A program made the position numbers and the translations under genes. The notes beneath the pieces are model-generated. The model ran no database searches. It was not told the origin of the DNA and worked only from the letters and a program-made list of their open reading frames with translations. From the NCBI RefSeq assembly GCF_030814695.1, contig NZ_JAUSVL010000001.1, positions 868,001 to 932,000 of the forward strand: a stretch of DNA of 64,000 bases, written 5' to 3'. Shown piece after piece: positions 52,242-60,847 of the stretch; within the stretch, counting starts at the first letter, position 1, and every line of letters begins with the position of its first letter. The DNA comes from Oligosphaera ethanolica (GTDB lineage Bacteria; Verrucomicrobiota; Lentisphaeria; Oligosphaerales; Oligosphaeraceae).

Positions 52242-55200
52242 TTACCAGTTATGGAAGGCGTCGCCGTCGTAGAAGTCGAGCGCGTCGATATAGGGCGACC
52301 ACGCGTCGTTGCTGTCCGGGTCTTCGGCGACGATGGCGAGCGGCCCGACGACTCCGCCGTCGCCCCAGCGGTCAAAGACGCGGATGACGATCGTGTTGTC
52401 TTGCCCGCAGCGCACGGCGTCGGCGGGAATAGCGTAATCGCGCTTCGTCTGGTAGCTCCGGGGGTTGCTTTCGAGCGTCATTTCGCCAATTTTGACGCCA
52501 TTGCAGTAGGTCCAGTCGGCGTCGTCGATGGGCCCGCCGACCAGCCGCAGCTGGTATTTCGCCCACGACGCCGGGATGTTCACCACGCAGCGGTACCACG
52601 CGAAGCCGTCGTAGGGCGTCTTCAGGCCGGCCGGGGTATTTTCGGGATAGACATGATTGGGGTTGACCTGCTGGACGCCCTGCGCTTCCCATGACAGCCC
52701 GAGCTTGATCGGCGCAAAGCCCTCAGGGTCGTCGTGCTTGCCGTTGTTTTGGGGGTCCAGCCGCAGCCCGCACTGTTCGAGGCTGAGTTCGCCAAAGCTG
52801 GTGGCGATGGTGTTATGGCGCATGCGGCTGGCGGTGAAGAGCTGCAGGTCCTTGCCGAGACCGATATTCATGTTGTTGAAAATCGCCGACCACACCCGGG
52901 CGACTTTCTCCTGGTTCCAGAGCCCGTCGATGCCCTCCGGGGCGAGATTGAGCACGACGATGGCCGACGTCGGCCGGTCCAGCTTGGCAAAGAGCTTCGG
53001 CTCGGTGGCCACGACCCAGTCGGGAGCGGCCGCGAGCACGGGCAGCTCGCGGGCCTCGCGGAAATACAGATCGGCGTCGGGAATGCCCGCAAAGAGCGGG
53101 TCGTTCTTTGGCACGCGCGCCTTGAACAGCTGATGCGTGCCCCGCTGCATGCCACCGGGCAGGATCTCCAGCGGCGCGTCCGGCAGGGCGATAATGGCGC
53201 GACTGGTGCTCGCCAGCAATTTGCGCAGTTCCTCGGTTTTTTCTGCGGGCACCGGGTCTTTGCCAATGATAATCACCTGATCGTGGTTGAGCTCCCAGAG
53301 TGCATTCGGATTGCCCCGGCGGTAGATCATGCCCATGCGCTGGAGAATCTTCTCGCCGTCTTCATTGCCCAAGTATTGCACGCGTTGTGGGCCGATGGGC
53401 ACAAAGGGCTTGGCCATTTCGCTGAGCATGTTGTCCACCAAGCGCGTGGCGGCCGGGTCAACACCGAAGCGCGACGTCACGTCCAGCTGGCAGAACAAAA
53501 TCAATCCGTGGCCCCGGCGCAATTCCATCAGCGACGCGAACATCAGATTGAAGCCCGAGTCGACAATGGTGCTGAAATTGCCGTAGCTGGGCTTGCGGAT
53601 GACATGGCCGCTGACAATGCCGCCGTTGCCGCATTTCCATTTCGAGCGCGGATAATGCGGCGAGTTCTCCGCCGACAGCACGAATGCCGGCACCGTGTCG
53701 GACCAACCGCGCCAGTTGCTGAAGTCGGGCTCGGCCAGACCCGCCAGATACGGGCTGTCCGCCCGCCGCACGAAGGCATTGCGGTAGCTCGGCGACTCAA
53801 AAACCAGATTGCCGAGCTTGCAGGGCTGCTGCTCGAAGATCAGCACCTTCAGGCCATCGTCGATGAGCCCGGCGTCCTCGATCTGCTTGAGCAGCTCGGG
53901 GCTGGTCTGCGACAGCGCGTCCTGGCCGATAATCAGCAGCCGGCATGCCTCCACGTCGTCGGGCGTACACACACTGGAGAAGGGAAATCCAGCCTTGCTA
54001 AGCATCGCCGTAGTCTTGCCCACGGGGTCGTAGACGCCGGCGACTGCGTCGCGGAAATCCGGCTGGCGGCGCGTGGGGAAGAACTGCAGGGTCATGCGGT
54101 CCTCTTTATGCAGCGCGCCGTCCTGCAGCGCGACCAGCCGCAACTCGGCCGTCGTGCGCTTGTACACCGCCGGCGCCGTGAGCGCGATAGGCAGCTTGGC
54201 GATGCCGCCGCTGGGCACGGTCGCCGTGAATTCGCCCGACAACGCCGGCGACGCCTCGCCGTCCACGCGCAGCTCCCAGCGAAAGCTCAGCGTTTTGGCC
54301 TCGACGTGGTCGTTGACCACCACCGCGCTCTTGCGGAATGTCTCGCCGGCGTAGTACGCATGATCCTTGTTGCTGAAGTCGTCCGGCTCACCGCCGAGAA
54401 AGACCAGCAGCGGCGCAAAGACATCGCGCACCACGTCGTGAAGGTAATCCGGCTGCGAGTAGTCGGTCAGCAGATGCCGCTGGGTTTCGCTCCACCCGGT
54501 CTTGCGCTCGGGCTTGAGGCCGGGCGTCTTGACCGCGTCGTCGATTTTATAGACGACGGTGTGCGCATCGTAGGTGCGGGCGACGTGGTGCATGTCGCGC
54601 CCACCGGGGAAATCCCCGAGCGCGGACATGTCGTAGGCCCGCCAGGCCTTGGGCACGTGGCTGTAGAGCATGGTGTAGAGCGCCTGCATGTTGGGCGCCC
54701 AGTTGGCGTAGGGCGTGACCTGCCAGTTGTGCGCGTTGGGAATAGGCAGCGTCTCACGCTCGTACACGGCGTCGCCAAAGTAGCGCGCGGCGTGCTCCGT
54801 CGCCAGCGACCCGAACTTCGGATCATCAAAATGCCAGAACTGCATGGGATACGGGAAGGCCGACTCGACCACCATCAGCGGCTGGGTGTGCTTCTCGGAC
54901 CACTGCCGCGGCCAGTCCTCCTGCTCCTGCAAAGGCGTACCGAAGGACTGGTAGTTCATCGACGTGAAAATCTTGCCGGAATTGCCGCCGGCATGCTGGA
55001 AGAGCTCGCGCGAGCCGTCCAACGCCCGCATGACTTTCTCGGCGGTCTGCGCGCGGCGACGCGGCTGGCGCTTGTTCAGCGGATCGTAGTCGGTGTCATT
55101 GAGCTTGGCCGGGTCCTGATTCCATGGGTAGCTGCAGGTATTGAAGTCGGTGTACCACATAATAATAGTCGGGTGATTGCCGTAACGCTCCAGATAGCGT

Positions 55201-57566
55201 TCGACCTCACGGCTGTAAACCGCCAGGTCTTCGTCCTCGTAAGGCGGCATGGGAAAGAGATTATACAGCCCCTGGCGATTACAGGCTTCGAGGTAGTCCG
55301 TCCAGGCGACCTGCGAGGTCTTGCGGATGGGATCGAAACGCACACTGTCGTAATTCATTTCGCGGATGTGGGCGACGTGCTGGTCAATGGCCTCGGGATG
55401 GCCGTAGTAATAGCGCAAGCGGCTTAGCCCCGGGCTGGTCCACATGCGCAAGCGCGCCTTCTGGCCATTGATGCGGATCTCGCCGTCCTCAACCCAGCAT
55501 TCGCGGAAGCCGAAGGTCTGCGGTCCGAGGCTGTCCGCCACCACGCCGCCGGCCGGCGTCAAAGTCGCCGTCATGTCATAGACCCGAGGATACTCGACGT
55601 TCCACAGCACGGGATTGGCCCACGCCGCGGTAAAGCTCAGCAGCTGCTCGGCGCTGCCGTCGAGCACGACGTCCGCCTTGAAACTGGTGGTGGCGCCGTC
55701 GCGCACAAAGTCGAACTGCAGCACCGCCGGGCCCTGCTGGCCGGCGAGGTTCTGGATGCGCGCGCGCAGAGTCACGTTCTGGCGCCGGAAGGACGGCAGC
55801 GCCAGCGCGGTCTTGATGGACAGGGGCGACGGCGCATGCTCCAGCCAGACGTCATCCAGCGCGATTTCGCCGTGGTCGCCAATGCTCGGCACGCCATTCC
55901 ACAAGCCGACATAGTCGCGATCAATGAACAGCGTCAGATCGTTGGCCGCATCAGCACGCAGCAGGTCGGTCAGGTCCAGCCGCACGGCATTGGGCACGGT
56001 GGTGAATGTCTTGAAATCCTGGCGGAAGGCGTGAATGAGCCGGCCATTGACATACACCCGGCCGGAATCACCATTGAGATTGGTAAAATGCAGATACACG
56101 CGACCGCCCGCCGGGAAATCCGCCGGGATGCTCAGCGCACGCTGATACCACGCGGCGCGATACGTGATCAGGTCCTTGCCCTGCCACTGCCACCCCATGC
56201 CGGCAAGGCGCCCATGGTCGTCCTGCCAGATGTCGTACAACGGCGAGCGGAAGCTGCCCGGCACGCGCATGTAGCCCCACTGAGCCGTCGGCGGCGCGTA
56301 GGAGTAGCGCTCGACAGGCTGCACCCGCCAGGTGCCATTGAGGCAGACGCCCCAGCGCACGCCACGTACGCGCTGCTCGGCGTCGCCCAAATCCCACAGC
56401 GACGCCTCAAGCTCGCTGGTGGCGCCGACCGCGAGGTTGCCGGCGGTGGCACCGTCCGGCCAGGCATCTGCCGGCAACAGGCTCAGTCCCGGCGTGGCCT
56501 TCAACGCCGTGATGGCCGCGAAGGGCTCCGCCAAAGCGACGTCGCCCTGCAACGCACCGTCAAGCAGCAGCGCCAGCCGACCGTCGGCGACCTCAAGCCG
56601 CAGCTGGTGCGGCTGGTCCCAGCTCAACACATATTTCGCTTCAATCGCCTGGGTCTTGTCGCCCCCTTTAACGAACAACGCGAGGTGGTTGGACGCGCCC
56701 AAGGACACCACGGTTAATTCCTGCCGGCCGTTGTCCATCCGCAGCATGGTCGTCGGCGCGGGAAAACCCGGCTCGCGATGCTGCAAGACAAACTCAAGCC
56801 CCGCAGTCGTCTGCCGCAACGCCGTCACTGGCCGCTCTTCCAGCTGGATGTCACCGCCACCGGCGGCCAGCACCGCGATCTCCTCCGGCCCCAACACGCG
56901 GGTGAAAATTTTGATCTCGTCGTAGACGCCGTCGCCGACCACGGCGTTGAAGCGGTCGGAGCTGCTGTCGCCCAGCCAGAGTGTCGGCTGCAGCTTGTCG
57001 GCTATGGCCTGGAAGCGGTCCGGCGACGCCTTGTTGCCGACTTCGCGCCCGTTGACGTACAGCAGCACCTGGCCCTTGCCGGTATCCCAGCTCAGCGCCA
57101 CCTGCGCCCATTCGTCTTTGCGGAAAATGTTCTTGCTCAGTATCTGTATCTGCGTGGGCGCGCAGACGCTGGTGTCAATATGCCGCGTGCCGCTCTTAAC
57201 CATGTACAGGCGAAAGCCCTGGCCGGTGTCGAGGTTGATGATCCGCCGCCCCCCCTCGTCCGTCTCCTGCCAATTGGGCTTGAACCAGAAGGACAAGGTG
57301 CCGGCATTGAGGTCCAACGCCGGCAGTTTGCTGAACTCACAGGCCGTCACCTGGTCGTAGGCATGGCGAGTCACCTGCAGCCCCTGGCCACTCACGCCCG
57401 GCAGGTAGTCGCCACGGCCATGCACCACCCCCGGCGGCAACTCCGCGCCGCCAGCGCCCAGCACCGCCGCTGAGCCATCCAAAGGCATGTACAAGCTGGG
57501 CTCGGCAGCACCAAGCAACAACGGCAACAGGCAGGACATCAGCGCTAGGCGGCTACACATTTTCAC
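52242..57566 (-). CDS. Giant exported GH2-like protein with LamG domain (about 1774 aa)
   Basis: After a signal peptide (LALMSCLLPLLLGAAEP) come a LamG-like domain (about 20-240), a second beta-sandwich (about 250-380), a GH2 sugar-binding domain (about 400-590), an Ig-like domain, and a GH2 barrel from FGFRECWVEDGEIRINGQKARLR. The nucleophile region VVESAFPYP has Glu901. In the acid/base motif, where GH2 enzymes read N-H-P-S-x-x-x-W-S-x-x-N-E, this protein reads NHPTIIMWYTDFNT (797-810), so the Glu is missing. Further about 800 residues hold a Rossmann-like region and a last jelly roll (WAKYQLRLVGGPIDDADWTYCNGVKIGEM). GTG 57566 fits AGAGGA best; ATG 57560 is the alternative. Confidence 0.75.
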   Translation of the reverse strand: MKMCSRLALMSCLLPLLLGAAEPSLYMPLDGSAAVLGAGGAELPPGVVHGRGDYLPGVSGQGLQVTRHAYDQVTACEFSKLPALDLNAGTLSFWFKPNWQETDEGGRRIINLDTGQGFRLYMVKSGTRHIDTSVCAPTQIQILSKNIFRKDEWAQVALSWDTGKGQVLLYVNGREVGNKASPDRFQAIADKLQPTLWLGDSSSDRFNAVVGDGVYDEIKIFTRVLGPEEIAVLAAGGGDIQLEERPVTALRQTTAGLEFVLQHREPGFPAPTTMLRMDNGRQELTVVSLGASNHLALFVKGGDKTQAIEAKYVLSWDQPHQLRLEVADGRLALLLDGALQGDVALAEPFAAITALKATPGLSLLPADAWPDGATAGNLAVGATSELEASLWDLGDAEQRVRGVRWGVCLNGTWRVQPVERYSYAPPTAQWGYMRVPGSFRSPLYDIWQDDHGRLAGMGWQWQGKDLITYRAAWYQRALSIPADFPAGGRVYLHFTNLNGDSGRVYVNGRLIHAFRQDFKTFTTVPNAVRLDLTDLLRADAANDLTLFIDRDYVGLWNGVPSIGDHGEIALDDVWLEHAPSPLSIKTALALPSFRRQNVTLRARIQNLAGQQGPAVLQFDFVRDGATTSFKADVVLDGSAEQLLSFTAAWANPVLWNVEYPRVYDMTATLTPAGGVVADSLGPQTFGFRECWVEDGEIRINGQKARLRMWTSPGLSRLRYYYGHPEAIDQHVAHIREMNYDSVRFDPIRKTSQVAWTDYLEACNRQGLYNLFPMPPYEDEDLAVYSREVERYLERYGNHPTIIMWYTDFNTCSYPWNQDPAKLNDTDYDPLNKRQPRRRAQTAEKVMRALDGSRELFQHAGGNSGKIFTSMNYQSFGTPLQEQEDWPRQWSEKHTQPLMVVESAFPYPMQFWHFDDPKFGSLATEHAARYFGDAVYERETLPIPNAHNWQVTPYANWAPNMQALYTMLYSHVPKAWRAYDMSALGDFPGGRDMHHVARTYDAHTVVYKIDDAVKTPGLKPERKTGWSETQRHLLTDYSQPDYLHDVVRDVFAPLLVFLGGEPDDFSNKDHAYYAGETFRKSAVVVNDHVEAKTLSFRWELRVDGEASPALSGEFTATVPSGGIAKLPIALTAPAVYKRTTAELRLVALQDGALHKEDRMTLQFFPTRRQPDFRDAVAGVYDPVGKTTAMLSKAGFPFSSVCTPDDVEACRLLIIGQDALSQTSPELLKQIEDAGLIDDGLKVLIFEQQPCKLGNLVFESPSYRNAFVRRADSPYLAGLAEPDFSNWRGWSDTVPAFVLSAENSPHYPRSKWKCGNGGIVSGHVIRKPSYGNFSTIVDSGFNLMFASLMELRRGHGLILFCQLDVTSRFGVDPAATRLVDNMLSEMAKPFVPIGPQRVQYLGNEDGEKILQRMGMIYRRGNPNALWELNHDQVIIIGKDPVPAEKTEELRKLLASTSRAIIALPDAPLEILPGGMQRGTHQLFKARVPKNDPLFAGIPDADLYFREARELPVLAAAPDWVVATEPKLFAKLDRPTSAIVVLNLAPEGIDGLWNQEKVARVWSAIFNNMNIGLGKDLQLFTASRMRHNTIATSFGELSLEQCGLRLDPQNNGKHDDPEGFAPIKLGLSWEAQGVQQVNPNHVYPENTPAGLKTPYDGFAWYRCVVNIPASWAKYQLRLVGGPIDDADWTYCNGVKIGEMTLESNPRSYQTKRDYAIPADAVRCGQDNTIVIRVFDRWGDGGVVGPLAIVAEDPDSNDAWSPYIDALDFYDGDAFHNW

Positions 57567-57640
57567 GACGGTTTTTCCTCTTGATGAACGGGTGCATATT
57601 CGGCGACACACACGGGCGGCCAACGCCACGCCAATTGCTA

Positions 57641-57727
57641 AAATCGGCTGCGGACGGAACACCGCAGCAAAGCGACCACTACCAAACTTATTGCCACAAG
57701 CCCAAAACACCGTGGTGTTCTTGATGC
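57641..57727 (-). pseudogene. Remnant of the 3' end of a prepilin-like gene
   Basis: On the - strand this stretch encodes [15 protein letters not shown], close to the C-terminus [12 protein letters not shown] of the prepilin-like protein that ends at 58324. The similarity continues into 3' flanking DNA (GCGGACGGAAC, CCGCAGC). It lies just before the giant GH2-like gene, so it looks like the tail of a second, lost prepilin gene. Confidence 0.6.
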
Positions 57728-58323
57728 CCCGAGTATAATTTTTCCTCACGCGAAGACGCGAAGGCGCGAATTTGTAGGGGCGGACATACGTGTCCGCCCT
57801 TTGCATCGCGCCCAGCCTTGCCGCTGCGCCGCCCTTGGGGCCTTCTTGATCAGACTGATCGGACCAATGCTCTTCACTTAACAATTTACATAGTACCTTA
57901 AACTTCAGCAAAACAGCCTGTTATGATCGCGGCATTTATTGCCGCGAAGCGGCAGAAGCGCTGAAAGCGCAAAACATACCAGCCCAGGGCAAGCGACGCC
58001 AAAGGCGTGCGCCGCCCTGGGTACAACGGTAACTATACTCGTGTTCCTCGGCCCCTTTGGCCCCAGTCGGCGAAGCTGACTGGGGCCAAAGGGGCAATGG
58101 AACTTATTCCTGCATCCCATGTTGCGCCTTGCCAATGGTCATTTAGGTCGCCCCTACGGGGCACGATTGGCCGGAGAGCATTTTTCCCCAGGCTCAGGCC
58201 TGGGGTTAAGCATGGTTAAGCTCCTACGGCGCATGTCAAGCATCCCTTTCGATCACAAGATTTCGCACATTACCCAAAATCGGCCGCGGACGGAACGCCG
58301 CAGCCAGGCGACGGCTCCCATAC
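57728..58323. other. Intergenic repeat-rich region
   Basis: About 600 bp without a gene between the prepilin-like gene and its remnant. It contains a GGGGCGGACATACGTGTCCG palindrome (57777-57799), the second CCCCTTTGG hairpin element (57925-58103), a CGCCCCTACGGGGC stem and the CCAGGCTCAGGCCTGG repeat (58188-58237). Confidence 0.6.
57925..58103. repeat. Interspersed hairpin element, copy 2 (inverted relative to copy 1)
   Basis: The arms at 58051-58068 and 58078-58095 are the same as copy 1 (47883-48030), with the loop and flanks in the opposite orientation. It carries about 45 extra bases (containing GACGCCAAAGGCGTGCGCCG) not present in copy 1. Confidence 0.85.
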
Positions 58324-59103
58324 TTATTTCTGGAGTGCCCAGAATACTGTCGTGTTCTTAGGAACCTGATTGTAGTTCAAAAAGCTCACATGGAGATCAT
58401 AATACAACACGTTGGTGCCGCCATTGTGCGGGATGTTACCGTTCCAATACTGGTAGTTCCAGGCGTCGGTGATCTCCGACGGGAAGAAGCCCTCAATCAC
58501 AAAGCAGGTCTCCGACAGGCGCTGTTTGTTGGTGATGTTCACACTATCACCACCGATATTCAGGCAGTAACGGTAGGTGTTGACATCCGTGCGCAGGTAA
58601 TTGTCTTTGTTGGACTGAGAAACCAGCGGCGCCGGCACCGGCGTGGTCGGGCACCAGAAGATGGTCTTCTTGCGCCAGTCGCGGGTATTGGACGTGTCCG
58701 GATTACAGCCGACATAGGACGACAAACGCCACTGCCAGTCCCAGTACTTCCAGCCATTGGTCGCCGTCGGCGCTTCGGTCGAGTACGTCTTCTGGGTGTA
58801 ATAGCCCGTGTTCTCACCCTCATACATCGCAGCCGCCGTGCCAATCTGCTTCATGTTCGACACGCAGCTGATCGCCCGCGCTTTCTCCCGCGCCTTCGCC
58901 AAAGCCGGCAACAGCATCGCCGCCAAGATCGCGATGATCGCTATCACCACCAGCAGCTCAATCAACGTGAAGCGCAGCATCCGCCGCAGGCACGCGCGAC
59001 CAACACCACCGCCACCGCCAACATTGGCACCCCGCGACTTCCCTCCTGCAAGCTCCGAAACCGCCTCATTCCGCCCTCTCGTCCGTTTTTCTGCAGCCAA
59101 CAT
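58324..59103 (-). CDS. Prepilin-type N-terminal methylation domain protein
   Basis: The 259-residue protein has [45 protein letters not shown], the conserved N-terminal helix of type IV pilin/pseudopilin-like proteins that are very numerous in Lentisphaerae and Planctomycetes. [14 protein letters not shown] near the C-terminus resembles the H-x9-DG motif of this group, with Leu for Gly. AGGAGG lies 6 bp before ATG 59103, which leaves an unusually long 43-residue leader. Residue -1 to the Phe is Arg, not the Gly needed for classic prepilin peptidase cleavage. It sits between a GntR regulator (21 bp upstream) and a giant hydrolase gene, a recurrent arrangement. Function is unknown. Confidence 0.85.
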   Translation of the reverse strand: MLAAEKRTRGRNEAVSELAGGKSRGANVGGGGGVGRACLRRMLRFTLIELLVVIAIIAILAAMLLPALAKAREKARAISCVSNMKQIGTAAAMYEGENTGYYTQKTYSTEAPTATNGWKYWDWQWRLSSYVGCNPDTSNTRDWRKKTIFWCPTTPVPAPLVSQSNKDNYLRTDVNTYRYCLNIGGDSVNITNKQRLSETCFVIEGFFPSEITDAWNYQYWNGNIPHNGGTNVLYYDLHVSFLNYNQVPKNTTVFWALQK

Positions 59104-59124
59104 CACGCGCCTCCTCATTCACTT

Positions 59125-60150
59125 TCACCGAATCACCATGGGCAACTCAATCATCACACAATCGGCACAGCCGGCCTCGCCAGCCAGCTTCCGTTCAACC
59201 AGCTCGACGGTCTTGGCAGCAATGGTCTCTAGCGGGATGTCATAACAAATCTCCCGATAGCCATAGGGATTCGTCGCCGACAACGCGCATTGGACAATGG
59301 CGCAATACCGCACGCTGTCGGGATCGACCTCCCGCAAAAGCTCCGGCAATTCATTGTTGTTCAGCAGGGGATTGACAATCGCGTCGATGCGCCGACCACT
59401 GCGTATCAGCTCCGCAATCTGCTCCAAAGCCTGGCCGGACTGCTCGAAATACAAGTCCTCGGCCAATCTCACGCCCGCCTCGGCAAAGGCCCGGCGAACG
59501 CCCTCGTAGGGCAGATTCCACGGATAGCGATTCTGCAGAAATGCCACGTTGTGCCGCTTCTCCACCAACAACTGCTGCCCACAACGATAGCCCCAGCCCG
59601 GATAATCCAGCTGCACCGCATCAGATAAATCGCCGCGCGGCTGCACCGCGATCAGCGGCAAGCCGGCCTGCCGCAAGCCCTCCACGCGCGCTTCACTGCA
59701 GTCGCGCAGACCGAACCACACCAGCGCATCCAGCTGCTCGCTGAGCAAGTCGCGCTGCACCAGAGCAAAATCCGTTGTGCCCAAACTCAGCTGCTGCACC
59801 AACACCGGCACGCGCACCAGCTGCTTGATCAGCTCGCCAACGATCCCACCCGTGTAGCGCTCCAAAAATACCCCCATGCCGTCCATCACCAACAGCCCCA
59901 CCCGCGGCAAACGCCGGCCCTCCACTACCCGCACGCCCACATTCGCAAACATCCCCACGCCGCGCTTCGCCGAAATCATGCCCTGCTCACGCAACTCCCG
60001 CAAGGCCTTGCATACCGTCGGCCGACTCACCCGAAAACGCTCCGTCAACTCCTGTACCGTCGGCAAACGCGACGCACTGTCGCCCGATCGATACATCAGA
60101 CTCACCACATAACGCCGAATCTTCATGTAATCAGCTGTGTCAGGTTGCAT
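59125..60150 (-). CDS. GntR-family regulator with LacI-type sugar-binding domain
   Basis: The 341-residue protein has a GntR winged helix (about 5-70: RSGDSASRLPTVQELTERFRVSRPTVCKALRELREQGMISAKRGVGMF) and a periplasmic-binding-protein-like effector domain (about 82-325: PRVGLLVMDGMGVFLERYTGGIVGELIKQL, GLPLIAVQPRGDLSDAVQLDYPGWGYRCGQQL). This GntR-LacI hybrid type often regulates sugar use in Lentisphaerae. It lies 21 bp before the prepilin-like gene and probably controls the downstream hydrolase. AGGAG lies 11 bp before ATG 60150; an internal ATG (MKIRRYVV) is an alternative. Confidence 0.85.
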   Translation of the reverse strand: MQPDTADYMKIRRYVVSLMYRSGDSASRLPTVQELTERFRVSRPTVCKALRELREQGMISAKRGVGMFANVGVRVVEGRRLPRVGLLVMDGMGVFLERYTGGIVGELIKQLVRVPVLVQQLSLGTTDFALVQRDLLSEQLDALVWFGLRDCSEARVEGLRQAGLPLIAVQPRGDLSDAVQLDYPGWGYRCGQQLLVEKRHNVAFLQNRYPWNLPYEGVRRAFAEAGVRLAEDLYFEQSGQALEQIAELIRSGRRIDAIVNPLLNNNELPELLREVDPDSVRYCAIVQCALSATNPYGYREICYDIPLETIAAKTVELVERKLAGEAGCADCVMIELPMVIR

Positions 60151-60170
60151 ATGAACACATACTCCTTTGC

Positions 60171-60196
60171 ATGTTTACTTATGTTTACTTAGTCAA
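60171..60196 (-). promoter_or_regulatory. Promoter with two direct repeats before the GntR gene
   Basis: On the - strand TTGACT (60196-60191) is followed by two exact copies of AAGTAAACAT (60190-60181 and 60180-60171), then AGGAG. The repeats occupy the spacer and -10 region and could be the regulator's own operator. Confidence 0.4.
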
Positions 60197-60847
60197 CATT
60201 GTAACACACCCCAAGGCCAATTTCAATAGCCCACAATAAGAATTTTCACCACCACACCCACACACCGTTCTGCCCGCGCGCGCCGCAGGGACGACCGGCC
60301 GCCCACCAGATTCGTTTTTCCTCACGCGAAGCCGCAAAGCCGCGAAGAAGACAAAGAATGGCGGCGTGAATTGCCGCGCAGCGGCAAGACAGGCCGCCAG
60401 AATCTGCGGTAATCTGCGGAATCTGCGGATAAAAACAGGGCGGACACACAGGTCCGCCCCTACAAATTCGCGCCTTCGCGCCTTCGCGTGAGATAACAAT
60501 AGCGCCTTCTTACCGGCGGCAAGACATGCCGCCATTCTTCCTTGCCTTTGTCTTCTTCGCGCCTTCGCGCCTTCGCGTGAGGAAAATAAGAACACGGGCG
60601 GACACATAGGTCCGCCCCTACGTCGCGACTTCTTACCGGCGGCGTGAATTGCCGCGCAGCGGCAAGACATGCCGCCATTCTTCCTTGCCTTTGTCTTCTT
60701 CGCGCCTTCGCGCCTTCGCGTGAGGAAAAAATAGCGCCTTCGCATGAGGAAAAAATAGCGCCTTCGCGTGAGGAAAAAAAAGCGACTTCGCATGAGGAAA
60801 AAATAGCGGCTACGCGTGAGAAAAAAGAAGCGCCTTCGCGTGAGAAA
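60197..60847. repeat. Intergenic repeat block (CTTCGCG-type units and GGGCGGAC palindromes)
   Basis: About 650 bp composed of several CTTCGCGCCTTCGCGTGAG units with GCGGCAAGACATGCCGCC segments, two GGGCGGAC...GTCCGCCC palindromes (60438-60460, 60596-60618), and a run of five GAGAAAAAATAGCG-like units at about 60715-60840. Long - strand open frames here are repeat-derived and I do not count them as genes. Confidence 0.75.

Noticed and set aside
60185..60793. A 202-codon - strand frame in the repeat block
   Set aside because: It is built of the same repeat-derived peptides and has no domain or start signal.
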